Notes: generated from the letters alone by a model not told the origin. DNA of 64,000 nucleotides from Manihot esculenta (GCF_001659605.2 NC_035177.2:31388136-31452135), one strand, 5' to 3'; positions 40,752-63,099 are shown, counted from the first letter of the stretch. Program-made: numbers and translations.

Positions 40752-42284
40752 AAGCAGTGGAGAAGTAAGCTTCCCTTGATCTGCTTTGGCCTAACAAAAT
40801 GAGAGATTCTTGTTTCACGCGAACTCCCTGTGCTTCCTATTATTTCAACATGTGCCCACATCTGCATAAAACTATTTCAATTGAATACCTCCAATTGTGG
40901 ATTTTAATAGATACATTGAACTTAATTTATGATATTTATCTTATGTTATTCTACTTTTTTATCATATATAATTCAAACCTCAGAACGTATTAATTCAAAT
41001 TTTCATTGTTAATATATTTTTACTTTTTAAATAAATTATGTAATATAAATTAGATATTACAAAACTTTGGAATTCTTTTCTTTTATATATATAATTTATT
41101 TTTTAAAATTAAAATACTATAAATATGAAATACAGTAAATATATAGATAAATTGTTAAGTAAAAATATAATTGATTGGTGAATTAATGAAGGTGTTTATA
41201 ATCTCATAATATATGTAACTTTTTAATTTAAAAATAATTTAAATTTTGTGTTTCAAATGTATTATTTTTTTGGTGTCATGAAGTATTTTATAAATTTCCT
41301 TTTAGCATTGCTAATAACCCATTAAATATCGGATGTAGAAAAGAAAATGGAAAGGAATTGAAAATTATAATCTAAAGTCAAAACATAAATGTAAAATCAT
41401 CAAAGGCGAAGGGCACAAATGCAAATACAAAAAATATTAATACGAGGAAGGTGGCCTTGGGTGCCAATTGGAATTCGGGCGCCGTTGGGGTTCCCACCAA
41501 TTCAGAATAACTGCAATAAAAGTTATAATCAGGTGTTCTAAGGATCACTGGAAGAGGATACTTTGCTCTTATCCTATTTCACATCAAACGCGATTTGACA
41601 AATTGGACAGCCAGATTGGAAATAAGGAGAGTGATGCGACCGATGTTGACCAAGAGACCGCATCCTTTAAAATTTGAAAAAGGGCCCCACCCATATGAAT
41701 TTAAGACAAATAAATTATTTTTTATTTTCAACGGTCATGTGATATTAAATAAAATAATTTTTTTTTGTCAAACAAAGTAGTCCAACTCATATGGTCCAAT
41801 AAAAAACGTGGGTTTAGGATTTGTAATTAATTTTTTATTTCATAGTATTCTGTTGCGTGGTTGTTGAACTCATTTTTCAATTATAAATCCCTACTTGTGA
41901 ATAGGAGAGCTTAGTAGTCACGTGACCAACGTTCAAAGATAAAACAAACCGCTCAGGAAGAAACCAGTATTGTTGTTAAAATTATGACATTTTGATAAAA
42001 TTTAAAGCTGTGGTAACTATAGTCTACCAAAATTGAATTACAAGGGTTAGGGGGGGTAGGTAAATGAATGAATATAAGAAGAATTGAAAGGAAAAGAAGA
42101 AAAACTTGTAAGTCTAAAAGAGGACTTTAAGAATGATGCAAAATGGTTTCAGTTTTCAAAGTCAGGAACTTCGGAGATCCAAAGTTCAATTTCTAATGAA
42201 ATAAGCAAATTGGACTTTGAAATTCCCAGTTTTAAAATTGTTGTTTACATCTAAAAGTAACCGTTCTATATTATTTTTTGAGTA

Positions 42285-42702
42285 TTAAATAAAAAATTTT
42301 AAATATTTATATTAATTTATATTTATATTTTATATTTTATATAATAAAATTAATTTTTTTAAATTTATTATCATTGTAATTAAATAAAATTAAATTAAAT
42401 TGATATAAGTTAATGATAAATTATAATATAATTCTTAAAATTTTATATTATTAATAAAATATATAATCTTTTAATTTAAAAATGATATTATTATAATAAA
42501 AATATATATTTAAAAATTATTTTATTATTTAAATAAAGTTTTAGAAATTATATTGTAATTTATCACTAACTTATATAAATTTAATTTAATTCTATTCATT
42601 ATAATTGTCCAGATTAAAAATATTTCATTTTATTATAAAAAAAAATATTAAATATTAAATATAAATATAAATTATTGTAAATATTTAAAATTTTTCATTC
42701 AA
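42285..42702. repeat. Long foldback repeat, arms about 190-200 bp
   Basis: The left arm, 42285-42475, is an imperfect reverse complement of 42495-42702. Matching blocks lie in the same order: AAAAATTTTAAATATTTA at the outer ends, AATTTATATTTATATTT, ATAAGTTAATGATAAATTA against ATAAGTTAGTGATAAATTA, and AATATAATTCTTAAAA against AATATAATTTCTAAAA. The agreement of block order and spacing, not AT content alone, supports a true foldback. Target duplications are not clear. Confidence 0.7.
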
Positions 42703-42984
42703 TTCCCTTTATTTTTTTTATCCATTAGTTTTATTTTTCCTTTGGGTCTTATCTTTCTTGTACTATGATACCCCATACTCTGCTTGGTTGTTTTTTGGGA
42801 ATAAAATAGAGAATAAATTTCTTCGTTGCTAAAATTTTCAGGGAAAAAGATATCTATATTATTTTAGTACTTTTTTTATAAAAGTAAACAAATAAAATTC
42901 TATAAACTCTATAATCATTATTAAAATTATGATAATTTTAACAAAATAATTAATTTTAAATTGAGCTATCCATCCTATTTAGAT

Positions 42985-43060
42985 CAGGTAGCAATGATAC
43001 TTAAGAGTTTGGTAGAATTGATTTCGACTCCGCCTCAAATTATCAAGGGAACAAAAAAAC
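42985..43060 (+). mobile_element. SINE-like, tRNA-related fragment
   Basis: AGGTAGCAATGAT near 42987 resembles a pol III A box. GATTTCGACTCC at 43020-43031 is close to the B-box consensus, at tRNA-like spacing. An A-run follows at about 43053-43059. It does not fold into an obvious complete tRNA. Confidence 0.35.
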
Positions 43061-45199
43061 ATTAAGCCATATTTATTCTGAATTATGCTTATTCAAACTT
43101 AGAAGAAAGAGATGGGCAGCAATTGGGCAGTGAAGATGGATATTTGAATTAGGGTCATTTCAAATCAAAATTACTTCCAAATCGAACCCATGTCCTCATA
43201 AAGTTTGGTGGAGATCGAAACTGTGGGCAATTCCACCCCAGTTAGACAAAACAAAAAGTCTTCCAACTGGCGGCTGGCAATTCGAGTCACGGGCCGTGTT
43301 CAGATTCGAGTGAATACGACACAAGCGTTATTAAAAATCAATAAGGGTTGATAACATGGAAATCTGATATAATAGGTTAGAGCAACTTTTTTCAAAAATA
43401 AAAGTAAAATAAAATAATTTTGTCAATAGTTTCTCATGCTAATAGAACTTCCCTCTCTTTAGTGGCTATCCTTTTAACTCTCTTAGAATGATTCTGTATC
43501 TCTTTTTATATATCCAGCGAAGCCTGTATAGAGATTTCGCTGAGTTGAAGCAAATGGCTACCAAAAAAGCACAAATGAGACTCTAAGAGCCTTTCTCACC
43601 TTCTAAAAATTTCAAGTTAGTTTATTAAGTTAGGTCGAACCAAACAATATTTAAAGCAGATAATTGATGTGCAGCCTACTCCTTATAATTGGCTCCTGCA
43701 TTCTGAAAATAAAAAAGAAAAAAAAATCATTTTTGTCAAAATCTAATGATTAACGATATAAGCTAAATGACATATACTGCACTACAATTTGAAATCTTTT
43801 TATTTATTTATATAATGGTTGATAAAGGAAATAAAAACTTGTAATATGTACCATGAAGAGTCATTCTCTCTTGATAAATCATATAGTATATTAAAAAGAA
43901 AATTATATTTTAATTCTTAAATTTTCACATGATAGATCTCTATATTTTTTAAAATCAAACACTTAAATCTTTTTATAGTCTATTCAAATTAAATATTTAT
44001 TCATTTTTGCAGTGAAAAGCATAGAAATGTCTTTATTATTATTTTAAAATAGATAAACTATACTAAATTTTTAAATTTTAACATAATTAATGAATTGGTC
44101 CTTATATTTTTAAAATTATATACTTAAATTTCTGTATAATCATTCTATCGTCATCTATTATATTTTAAACATTTTTTATTCTTTATTTTTTATTTGAAAT
44201 AATACTTAAATCCCTATTAATTTTTATCTATAATATCTCATTTAATTAATTTTTAATTCTTTTTATTCTTCAATTTTCATTTATTAAAATATTTCAATAT
44301 TTATAATTTCAAAATTTTCATAAAATATTTACATACTTTTATCTATAATATCTCATAAATCTCACATATAATTTTCCTAGTTTATTTTCCTCTCCCTTTT
44401 TATTTTCTCCCTCCTAAATAAGCGAAGGTCAAAAATATTTTTATTTTTCTCTCTTATTTTATTTTCTCATCTATTTTCCACCAATCCAAACAATCCTTAA
44501 AGAAGATCACGATTGCATCTACCTACATCATTAAGAAAGCAAATCTACTAACACTCTTGAATCCATCTCAACCACCTATTTCACTCGTCTCCCATGCCAA
44601 AGGAAAGCCACAAAAGATTGCATAGAGCTCAAATTGCATAGACAAGCATATGCTTAATTGCACTACAAAACCTAACACAAGCCTATCAACCTTTAGTTGG
44701 ATTGGAGAAGACATAATATCATGTTGAAATTATTTATAATAAATATTCACATGTTTATAATTAAGTAAAGGAATTATTAGCATATTTATTATGATAATAA
44801 ATAATGGTTTAATATTTAAATGATGTTTAATAATATTTCAACAATTTACAATTTTGTAAAATAAATACATTTAATAATATATATTTTGTAAAGTTAAAAA
44901 ATTAAAAAAATATTAATTTTAATAAATTTAAAGTATTATAAAATTGGTGCCTTTTTTAGTCATTCTACTTGACATTTAATTAAATAGTAATTTTAACTAA
45001 ATAAACAATAGAGAGCCTTTTTTTCATTTCCTAACAACATTTTATTTTATTATCAAATAGACAAATAACTTCAAAAAAAATAATTTTATGGTCGTCACTT
45101 TTCAAATTAGATATAGAAAAATTCAATAATAATAGTTTTTTAATACACAAGAGGGAAAATCCAAAAATACTATTAAAACTACTGTCACACTACTTGAGG

Positions 45200-47110
45200 T
45201 TAAGCTATACTATGTATGTCCCACCGAACTACTTCAGTAACATCCACCGGAGGAGGGTGGATGAGTAGGAAATTATTTATACACAACTGAATAACTTATA
45301 GTTAGATTCGCTATCCTATCAGCAACTTGATCTCTTCTCTATAAATATGACAAAATTGTACTTGCCATGGACGTATAAGAAATTTACGACATTGAGCTAA
45401 TATGTTGGAGAGTCTAACATCAGTTATCCTTTCAGATTGTAGAAAGTCCAGTGCAGACTTAGAATCTATTTTTATAATCAAGGAGGAGATACCTAGATCC
45501 TAAGCTAATCGAAGGCCATGCACTACAAGCAATTCCGCTTGCATCGAAGAATAAATGTCTAACTGAATCCAAAACCCATTAATCCAGAAGTCATGATAGT
45601 CTCAGATGACACTACCTCCACTACTGCTACCCGAGTTCCCTTTAGAAACCCCATTGATATTCAACTTCACCCATCTCATTGCAGGAGCTTGCCAAGAAAA
45701 ATTAACCAATATTCGTCGACTTCTACTACTTCAAGTTACATGATACTTCTCTTAGGCCACAAAATTATGGTAAAACTGGACAACTAAAATACACCTCTTT
45801 ACTTCTAACGAAATGCTTATCCCATGAAATGCCGGATCATTTCACCAATGCCATAGTCGCCAAAGAGTGATACTTAGAATCTAAATAGGAGTAGAGTCAT
45901 TATATAGGAGGCAATCAAAATCATTCACCATATCAAACGAACCTACAATGGTCATCTACACAAAATCCTGAAGAGAACTTTCGCACCAAATCATTGCCCA
46001 CACTTCAGTTGCAACATAACAATCCTAAAAAAGGTGTAATGAATCCTCCACAGCTGCACCATAGGCTACACAGCTCATGTTTTGGGTAAATCCTCAGTTT
46101 ACACCTTTCGTTGTTAGTCATAAGTTTGTTATTCAATAGCAGCCAACAAAAAAGCCGAATTCGTTGAGATACCTTTACCCGCCATAACAATGCCAAACGG
46201 TTTTATGGTTGCTACTAGTAGTATCACTTAGTATATTATAAGTTGTTTTAACAAAAAATACATCTAAAGATGAAGATTCCATGTACTCCCATACCAAAAT
46301 TGAAAATCCATCAAATCCTTCAAGTGCGTTGGGACAAAAGAGAGCAAGAAATCCCACAAAGGGTTATGTCTCACCCAATTATTATTCCAGAATGATGTGG
46401 ACATACCATTACACACCACCTTATAATAATCTTTTCAAAGTAAAGGTAAACTAAAGCCCAGATAATTGGCTAAAATATTTGCCTTTTAGAATACGAACCC
46501 ACAACACTTCCTCCTCATGTAATAAACACCAGCCCAGCTTAGCCATAAAAGAGGAGTTCATTCGCCTACAAGTACTAATGTCTAGGCCACCCTTCTTCCT
46601 GGTACAGTACCTTGTTCCCAATTGACTAGATGCACACGACGCCCACCCTATTGATCACCCCAAATAAAATTGCGTACTCGTTTATCAACAGCATCACACA
46701 CTGCTTTTGGAATATACACAGACTACATAAGATGATTATGCAATACCGAAAGGACAATCTTTATAAGAGTAACCCTTCCAGCACTAGATAACATTGTGGT
46801 CTTTCATCCAGTAAGGTGCGCATCAAGTTTGCTCAATAGTTCTTGGAAATGAGATTTAGTAATCTTACCATGGATCAACGGGATGCCAAGGTACTTACCA
46901 AATGCATCAATAACACATATTTAAGCAACAATACATATCTGACTTTTTAACTACATTAGAGAAAAAAAAAACCCTTAGCTTACTAAAGTTAACCTGTTGT
47001 CATGAGGCTAGCCCAAAGACCTCCAAACACTCCATTATTATTCCTATATGTTGAACAAAAACTTCTCCAAACAAGAGCAAATCATCTACCAAAAAACAAA
47101 AGGTAAAACA
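45200..47110 (-). mobile_element. Dead L1-type LINE (reverse transcriptase to RNase H)
   Basis: Collinear remnants on the minus strand: VDDLLLFGE at about 47063-47094 (reverse transcriptase catalytic FADD region); YLGIPLIHGKITKSHFQELL at about 46830-46895; SSAGRVTLIK and VRNFIWGDQ downstream; WRVKVSQRIRLFCWLLLNNK (zf-RVT domain) at 46005-46196; and the RNase H stretch SSLIIKIDSKSALDFLQSER at about 45430-45500. Many stops and frame changes show it is long dead. The 5' part of the reverse transcriptase and ORF1 are missing, as is common in 5'-truncated LINE copies. Confidence 0.8.
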
Positions 47111-48006
47111 TAAAATGATCACTTCTCGAAAGTCTAATAGATTTTTATATTCACGAAATAATTAACTTTAAGATCAAATGTCCAAATCTTTCCATAGCTA
47201 GCACAAAATGATATGAGGACATTGGGTCCTCTTGACGAACCTCTCGTAAAAGTAGAAAATATTCATAAATTATATTATTCTACTTGCATTTTAACATATC
47301 ATAAATAAGTTTTGAAACATAGACAACACAAAATTTAGATTTCAATTACATAAAGAGTGTTATTTAAGTGATTTATTTATTATATTACAATTAAAATGAA
47401 TCTAGAAAAAAAATAATTTAAATACTATAATATTTCCTTCACCTTCTCTTAAGTTCCTACTTTACAAAGGGGATTATTTGTCACCAAAGCAAAGCAACAA
47501 CGCAATAGTCACTGCTACTTCAAGCATCAAATGGACACATTGTACCCCAACACTAACCAAACTACTTCCTTTCCCACTTCCTTTATTTTTTTAAAAAATT
47601 ATTTTAACATATTAATAAATATTTTTACTTTTTATACCAAAATAAAGTCATTGTTTGGGATACAAGTTAAGAAGTTTTTTCTTTTTATTTTGTTTAATAA
47701 AAAATATTATATCTTTTATCATTCAAAACACTCAAAAAAAAATTTAGTTAACAAAAAATATTTTACTAATTAAAAAAAACTAAATTATTTTAAGAAAATG
47801 ATTAAAGTTATAGCTTTGAAATTTTTATCGAGATTTTTATATATAAATTTGTTAATATATTTTATTTTTTAAATTAAAATTAAAAAATAAGAATTAAATT
47901 ATCTTTTTTTATAAGATTTTTAATAAGTGAAAAATCACTTCTCTTTTGAAAATAATAAGTCATTTTTTAAAAGATAATTTAATTTTTTATTATTAAATAT
48001 TTTAAA

Positions 48007-48390
48007 GGAAAAATTACTTTGTAGTTCCTGAAGTTTAACGTAATTAACACTTCTGTCCCTCTATTTTGGCGACCCAACACTTAAGTTCCTCACTTTCTTT
48101 TCTGTCCAAATTCGTAGTCCTTCCGTCCAAAATAACCGTTTGGGACACGTGAATTGATAAAATTAAACCTCTTCTTCTTCTTTTTCTGGAATTTCACATT
48201 GAGAGAAGGATATTTTTGAAAAAAATTATCACATCTCACCTTTGACTCTTTGACCAAACGGTTTAAATGGACGGAAGGACTACGAATTTGGACGGAAGAG
48301 AAAGTGAGGGACTTAAGTGTTGGGTTGCCAAAATAGAGGGACAAAAGTGTTAATTACGTTAAACCTCAGGGACTAAAAAGTAATTTTCCC
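48007..48390. mobile_element. Mutator-like MITE with long inverted ends
   Basis: A 384-bp element with inverted arms of about 140 bp (48007-48145 and 48250-48390). The ends are GGAAAAATTACTTTGTAGTT and, inverted, GGGAAAATTACTTTTTAGTC. The arms share GTTTAACGTAATTAACACTT and TCCCTCTATTTTGG. The flanking nonamers TATTTTAAA (47998-48006) and TATTTTTAA (48391-48399) differ at one base and fit the 9-bp target duplication of Mutator-like elements. It has no coding capacity. Confidence 0.75.
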
Positions 48391-49333
48391 TATTTTTAAT
48401 TAACTAAAATTTTTTAATATTTCAAATATAAAAAATATTTTTGTAAAATATATTTTTTATGAAATAATTTATATAAAAAATTTGTTGTTCATTGAAATTA
48501 TTTTACCAATTAATGAGTTCTATTTTTTAGTTGCATTCATGACTAAAATTGAAAACAATATAAAAGGTATCCAATTGATAGAACTAACTAAAATTGTTTA
48601 CTTAAATTAGTAATCTAACAAAGGTTTTAATTTTTTACTTTAGACTTCAAAACGTATATTTAATGAAAGAGAATTTTAGAAGTTATAAATATACACTATT
48701 TTAATATTACAATCAATGTGTAAATTTAAAAATAATACTTTTAAATTAATTATGACTAATATTATATTACTTACATATACAAGTTTATGCCATATTATTA
48801 TAATTTAAATTTCTTATAAAATATATAAATTTTTTTTTGCAATTTACAAGTTCTAGATTTTTAAATTTACTTTAATTTAATTATTTATGCATTTATTTCA
48901 ATATTTATAGTTAATGATTAAATATATTTTGATAATTTTCAACATGAATCAAAAAATAAAATGAAGGTTAGGTAATAAAATAAATAAAATATCTCATAAA
49001 ACATTTTTTTATAGATAATTTTTATATTTATTCTCGTTTTGTCGAAGCTCATTCCCTTCGGAGCATTTCAAATTTGCCTCGGGCCCGTTTTCAAAAATAA
49101 AACCCAACAAATTTCTATAAATATAAAAACTGCCCCAAATCGCTGGTAATTATTTATTTGTTTGGGTCCATCTCGTAATTAAGAAACTCGAGATGGACCT
49201 TCATTTTTGAAAAAATTTAAATCGAAATAAAGAAATCGGAAAAGCAAAACCAGAATCAGAAAACGCAAAGCAGACGGGAGAGAGAAAGGAGCAGGAGGAG
49301 GATTCCGGAGAGAGAGGGGAGGACGAAATTTAG

Positions 49334-57342
<8,009 letters not shown>

Positions 57343-60300
57343 AAAATGGTGTTTAGGCAACTGTTGTTCTCGGAATATTTGAGGAGATAAGATGGTCATG
57401 TGATAATACTGTTTTCATTCATTGATTTGGGTTTTATATGCCCACTAATTTGTTGTATGGGTGGTGTTTGTGTGAATTCGTCCTTCCTCTTCTGTGCCTT
57501 TTCAACCCTATTTTTGGCACAGTTGATATAACTATTGTTTTGAGGGAAAATGTGGACCAACTCAGTGCTGTCATTCATTCTGAGCAACACCTACAATTCA
57601 AGCTGGGCATTTCATTCGACTGCTTGTTTAAAGATCTTGTGGGCCTCAATTCAAGCAAATCAGATTGTTGTGCTAATTCTTCTGGATAGTTTGATATGGG
57701 GAATTATTACTATATCCGGTGCTTCAAGCTTAAAGGTGAGAATCTTGTTTATTCCACTCTTAATCAGTTAATCTGATGGATATGAGGCCTTAAGTCTGCA
57801 TTTCGTTGTATGGCTGCAGGTAATAGTTGAGATTTATTGCTCATCAACTGATCCTTGTGTATTTGATAGATGTGTATAACAAGGAATGTGATTGTGTATT
57901 TATGTGATTGATAAAAAAAGAAGAAATTAATATTTGCTTTTTTTTTTTAATTTATATTTTTCTATAAGAATATATTTATATTTTTTGAATTGCTCTGTGA
58001 TCCAATTATGCAAGAGGAATGGAGGGTTGTTGGCTGCTAAATTTTAATTTGTGCCCTGATGTGATATTTTAGATATTTGAGATTGTTATAAACAACCATT
58101 TTGCCCTTATTATGAGCTATCTACTGTTGCATTAGCCCTGAATTTTTTGTTTGACTTAGTGAAGGTCACTCGCTGCCATTCTGTCAAATTAATCACTCAC
58201 ATATGAGAATCAGATATATTCTTCACTGGTTGCATCTGAATTCATTATGGAGCATGTTTTGAGGTCAGGGTTTGTTAAGATTGTATTCTTTGGAAAAATG
58301 AAACATTGGAAGCATCTATCTTTGAAGCTATTAAATGGTGTCAGGTCAATGAGCTCTATTAATTCCTTTTAGGTGATAGTAAATTGTTGGTATCTCCAAT
58401 TCATGGTCATGTGACTTCACGGGGCTTGTTTTTAAGAAGTGATAGGATCACTTTCACTAATTGCGGGGGTGTTCATATTTTACCTTTCTTTAGAACATGA
58501 GATTTCCCAGGGGGGTGTTGGATTAGCATTTCTTTTGTCAAATCTGTTGTTGGATCCTGACGTGATACTCTACCAATATTCTTAGTGCTTGTACGTTGCA
58601 CTGATTGGACCCTGCAAGGAAATAAAGAACAGTTTTGTAATCTCTAGTTGGCCTGTGATGGAGATCCCTTCTTTAAGTTCAAGGTTGTTTGTCATTCTTG
58701 TCGGATCTTCTAGTTGGTGATGTGAATGAGGATGCTTCGAGCGAATCATCTTTGGTTTCTTTTTGTTGATGTTATTTGTCATTTGGATAATTACCTCCAG
58801 AAATGAAATTGCTGATGGATGTTGATTAGAGTTCACGATTTTAATGATTTTTACAGGTTAGGAATGAGAACTCGATATTGATTGCGACCTGGACGCACGC
58901 TCCATGTAGCGCGTCGGATTTTATCCGGTCTCGGTGAATATCGTCGCCAAAAAGAGGTTTTGCCTATTGCCTTGGTAGTCCGACTATGGGCTGATCCATT
59001 TTATATATATTAAAAACTCTTAAATTATTAAACGCTCAAATTACAATTATAATTTATTTAATATCTAACTTTATAAAATTATAATAATTAAATATAAATT
59101 AGTTATTTTATTGATAATTTGTTTTAAAAAATAAAAATTAATTATATATTGTACTTTAAAGTTTATTAATTTTACTATAAATTTTTATAAATTGATAAAA
59201 TTAATTGAGTATAATTTTATTATTTTATAAAAATTTATAAAATTTAAAATTTAATAAGTAAAATTTTGAGTACTCATTAACTAGAATTATTTTTTATTTT
59301 TCATAATATTAACGCGTTTAAATATTATAATTTTTATAATAATTTTAATTGGATAAAATGAAATAGTAAAGAAGCCTAAGTATGATTTTGGTTATTATGT
59401 ATATGTGTGAAAGGGGGTAATTAATAATAACAATAATATTTTGTGTCCAATATTATTTGATTTGATTTCATCTTATCATGCATGTTGAGCTATATGTTGG
59501 ACCGAATTTTGAATCTAAGATTCAGGGTGTATTTAATTTAATTGTTCGAATATAATTAATAACTATTATGATAATAAACAGTTGATTATAACTGACAGTC
59601 GATAATTATTTTAATTAATATATTTTAAGTTTAATAAATTATGTTAATTGTTATAATTCATATATAAAATGACTTATAAAAATATATATTAATTTATTAT
59701 ATTATTGAGATAAATATGAAAATATTAATTATTATTATATAATATATATAACAATTAAAAATAAAATTTTAAAATATAAATATTTTTATTTCAATACATT
59801 ATTATATAATGATAAATATTGTAATTAGTTTAATTATTATTTATAGTATTTTTAATTTATATATTATATTTTGTAATTTTAAATAATTGAATAATGTAAA
59901 AAAAATTTAATTTTAAAAAATTATAAAAGAGTATTATAGTCTAGATAAAAAATAAAATTGAAACTGGGAATAAGAAACAACTCTAAAATTAAAATTTATT
60001 TGAAATGTAACTCATCAGCTGTCTATTTGCTATTTTATCTTTTTAACATTACACTAAATATTTGATTTAACCGTTTGAATATCTATTATTTAACCGTTAA
60101 ATTAAATATCTTTATTATATATTTTTAAAAATAGTTACCTGTTGAAATCATTTTATTTTCTTGTCAATAACGTTGGATTGTGACATAAACCAATGGTTTG
60201 GGGGCATTACTTAATGTTGTTATTCTGAATTCAAAATGAGGTAGAGGTCGTTTTGACTTCAGATTAAGCTAGGGGAACTGTGATTTCAATCTTTATTTTT

Positions 60301-63099
60301 TAGAACAGTAGACCGATTTAATCAGATTTAGGGCCAAATTTTATATATAAAAAAAGTAAATTCTTATTTTTACAATGCAAATCTTTTGTACTTTTTTAAT
60401 TAATAAGGGATGGAATTTTTTGTTTATGTAAATATTGAAAATAATTAAAAAAATGTATATTACTTTTAATTATATAAATTATTTTACATGTATGATCCAA
60501 TGTAATCATTGAAAATAATACATAAATTTCCAAATAAGAAAAAAATATATGTAATTTGTTAAATTTTTAGATGAATAAAATTTAAAATAAATTCAGGTTA
60601 AATTTAATTTTTTGGAATTGTATCCTTTTGATTATTAATTGAAATTCTTTTGCATTGAGACTAAATGTCCTTATATATCTCCACACTCTTGAAATTTATT
60701 AAAAGGAAATATTTGTATCAATATAAACTCTGAGAATATTTTATAAAATAGTTAAATTATTAAAAAATATAATTAAGATAAATGTGTCCTTTCAATCATT
60801 AAGTAGCATAAATATTCTGAAATATTCTTAGATCAACTTGAATAAAAAATATTTTTTATTAAATAAAATACGGAATGAGTTTTAATTATAAATATTATAT
60901 TTGCTTACACACTTCATGAGAGAAAATTGGTGTCTGAAAAATAATATTCTAAATATTTTTATATTTACAGATTTAGTCTAATAGTAAATTTATTTGAATA
61001 AATCGGAGAAATTTTAGATTTTATTTCTCCAATATCCAACTCTCGGTTTAAAAAAAAAAATTCTAAATATTTTTACTTGGTATTTTTATTTTTTTCATAG
61101 TCTATTTTACATCATATTACTGCTACCTATTAATTTTTTATTTGAAAAATAATTTCACAATAATTTAATTTAATTTAATTTTTTTCCATTAACTTATAGT
61201 TTAAAATGAAATTATTAATTTTTTTAATTTAAAAAAATTATTTATAAAAGAAATGAAATCGTATTGGAAAAATTCATTTAATTTTTTTTTTATAAAATGA
61301 ATTATGTGAAATTAGATAATTGGGTGGAATAAATGAATAACAAGAAATTTTTTATTTAATAATTTTAAAAATAAGAATTTTGTGATAATAAATTAAAATA
61401 AGATATTGAAATGTGACAATTCCACGATGAGAGGTAAATAATATAAATTACCAGGTGAATATTGAATATTTATTGAAGTTGTTGAGACCGACGATTAGAA
61501 ATTGGGGCTAAGAATTTCAAATTTCTCAATTTTTCTCTTGTATTCTTAGTTTTTTAATGATTTTTTTAGAAACATTTTTTAAATGCTTTGAAAATTTATA
61601 TGACGTTTTATGTATAAAAAATAAAATTAAATATATGAAAATTATTATAAAAGTTGAGGAAAATAAAAATAAAGTAATTTTTGGTAAATATTGATTTTTT
61701 TAATTTCTCTAAACGAAGTAATTAAATAATTATGGTGAAGCATCGTCTTATAGTTATAAGCATATAAATTTCTTAAGAATTATATTTTATTTTACGTGAA
61801 TTAAGAAAACATGATTAATAAAATTAAAATAATAATATTTTTCTTTATATTTCATCCATTTTCAATTATTAAAATAACAATATATTGCATGTTAAAATAA
61901 TTATAAAATTCATCTTCCAAAAAAAAAATTATAAATTATTTTTTAGAATTAATTAATTTTATTTTTTAATATATATTAAATGAAATATATTAAAAAGTTT
62001 TAAATAAACTAATACTAAAAATTATAATTTAATAAATATATTTTATTGGAGGAAGAGAATATTTATATATTTGATTTTTTGAAAATATAAAGAATTCTAA
62101 CGAATTGAGAAAAAAAAAAAACCGATCAACGGTCTAATTTAGTTAGAGAAAAGAGAAGCGCGTGACGTGGCACACTCAGGATATTTCACAAAATTAATTT
62201 TTTGAAAAAAATTCTTAAATAGGATCAAACTGTATCACATTGGCGAGCTGGACCTCCGATTTTGATTAGGTCTGATTTAAAAATTGGAAAATGATACCGA
62301 GTCTGGGTAGTAAAATCCCACCCAAATTCAATTTTACCCGGATTTAATAAATATTTAATTTAATTTATAAATTGATTAAATCTATTTATATAAATAATAA
62401 TTATTTAATTTAAATTATATATTAATAAATTTAAAATAACTAAGAAGTTATAAACAAAATATCTTTAGGTATAACTTGTTTATTTATTTTAATGATAATG
62501 TTTCATCAAGTAAAATATTATATTATTCTAATATTTTAAAAAAATCCCTATTATTATTAGAAACAATATTTACGATTATTTTAATTATTTACCACTCAAT
62601 TAATATGGATTTTTTTATTTCCTTAAAAAAAGCTTTTTTTAATTATTTTAAAAATTAAATTTATTTTAAAAAAATTTTACTAAAATATTTAAAAATTATT
62701 TTAAATAGAAAAATAATTAATTTACTTATTTTAAAAATAATTTGTAAATTAAATTTTTTTTGGAGAAAATGTAAATTAAAAGTTAAAAGTCAGTGATCTG
62801 ATTATCGGTTGATTAATTTCAATTTTAACCAGACCGATTTTGCGGGTCTAAGTTTTGGAATTTCCAAGTCTCGAAAGACAAAACCGATTACATGCTTTCC
62901 AAGATTGAACAATCCCCTTTCGCAGACGCTGGCGCGTGCAAAATCAGTTTATCCAATTCCAGCTTTGGACCTTTCCTTTCGGGCTCAGATACACCAAGAC
63001 GTGAAGGGTATTTTGGTAAAATCAGTCTTGTATCTTTATCTGGGAAACACAAAAAAGAACCCGAAGGAATCTGACAAACGGAAACAACTGTGGTTTTGA
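57343..63099. other. AUG6 3' flank and AT-rich spacer
   Basis: 57343 to about 57900 is the likely 3' UTR and flank of AUG6. 57900-58980 has near-normal composition but no gene I can support; a stretch near 58760-58810 weakly recalls the FVIWIITSRNEI-like region of plant LINEs. 58990-62750 is very AT-rich without genes, apart from a SINE-like piece. 62760-63099 may be promoter for the next gene. Confidence 0.55.
60970..61060 (+). mobile_element. SINE-like sequence, second copy
   Basis: GATTTAGTCTAATAGTAA, an internal AAATCGGAGA block, TTATTTCTCCAATATCC and a terminal TTTAAAAAAAAAA follow the same order as in the copy at 9049-9136. Divergence is high. Confidence 0.35.

Larger units (their letters stand above)
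40755..49333. other. Long repeat-rich spacer
   Basis: No intact gene. In order it holds a G6PDH promoter region, a foldback repeat (42285-42702), a SINE-like piece (42985-43060), AT-rich MITE-like debris with AATTCTTAAATTTT phrases (43900-44360), a dead LINE (45200-47110), a Mutator-like MITE (48007-48390), and the AUG6 promoter and 5' UTR next to 49333. Confidence 0.65.

Noticed and set aside
42985..43060. A functional tRNA gene
   Set aside because: A- and B-box-like stretches are present, but I could not pair acceptor and anticodon stems into a cloverleaf.
58582..58836. 84-codon minus-strand frame after AUG6
   Set aside because: No domain and no promoter or splice context. A LINE-like reading of the plus strand is also too weak to call.
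62809..63099. 96-codon plus-strand frame
   Set aside because: It lies in the likely promoter of the next gene. The sequence has no family features and overlaps another frame of similar quality.
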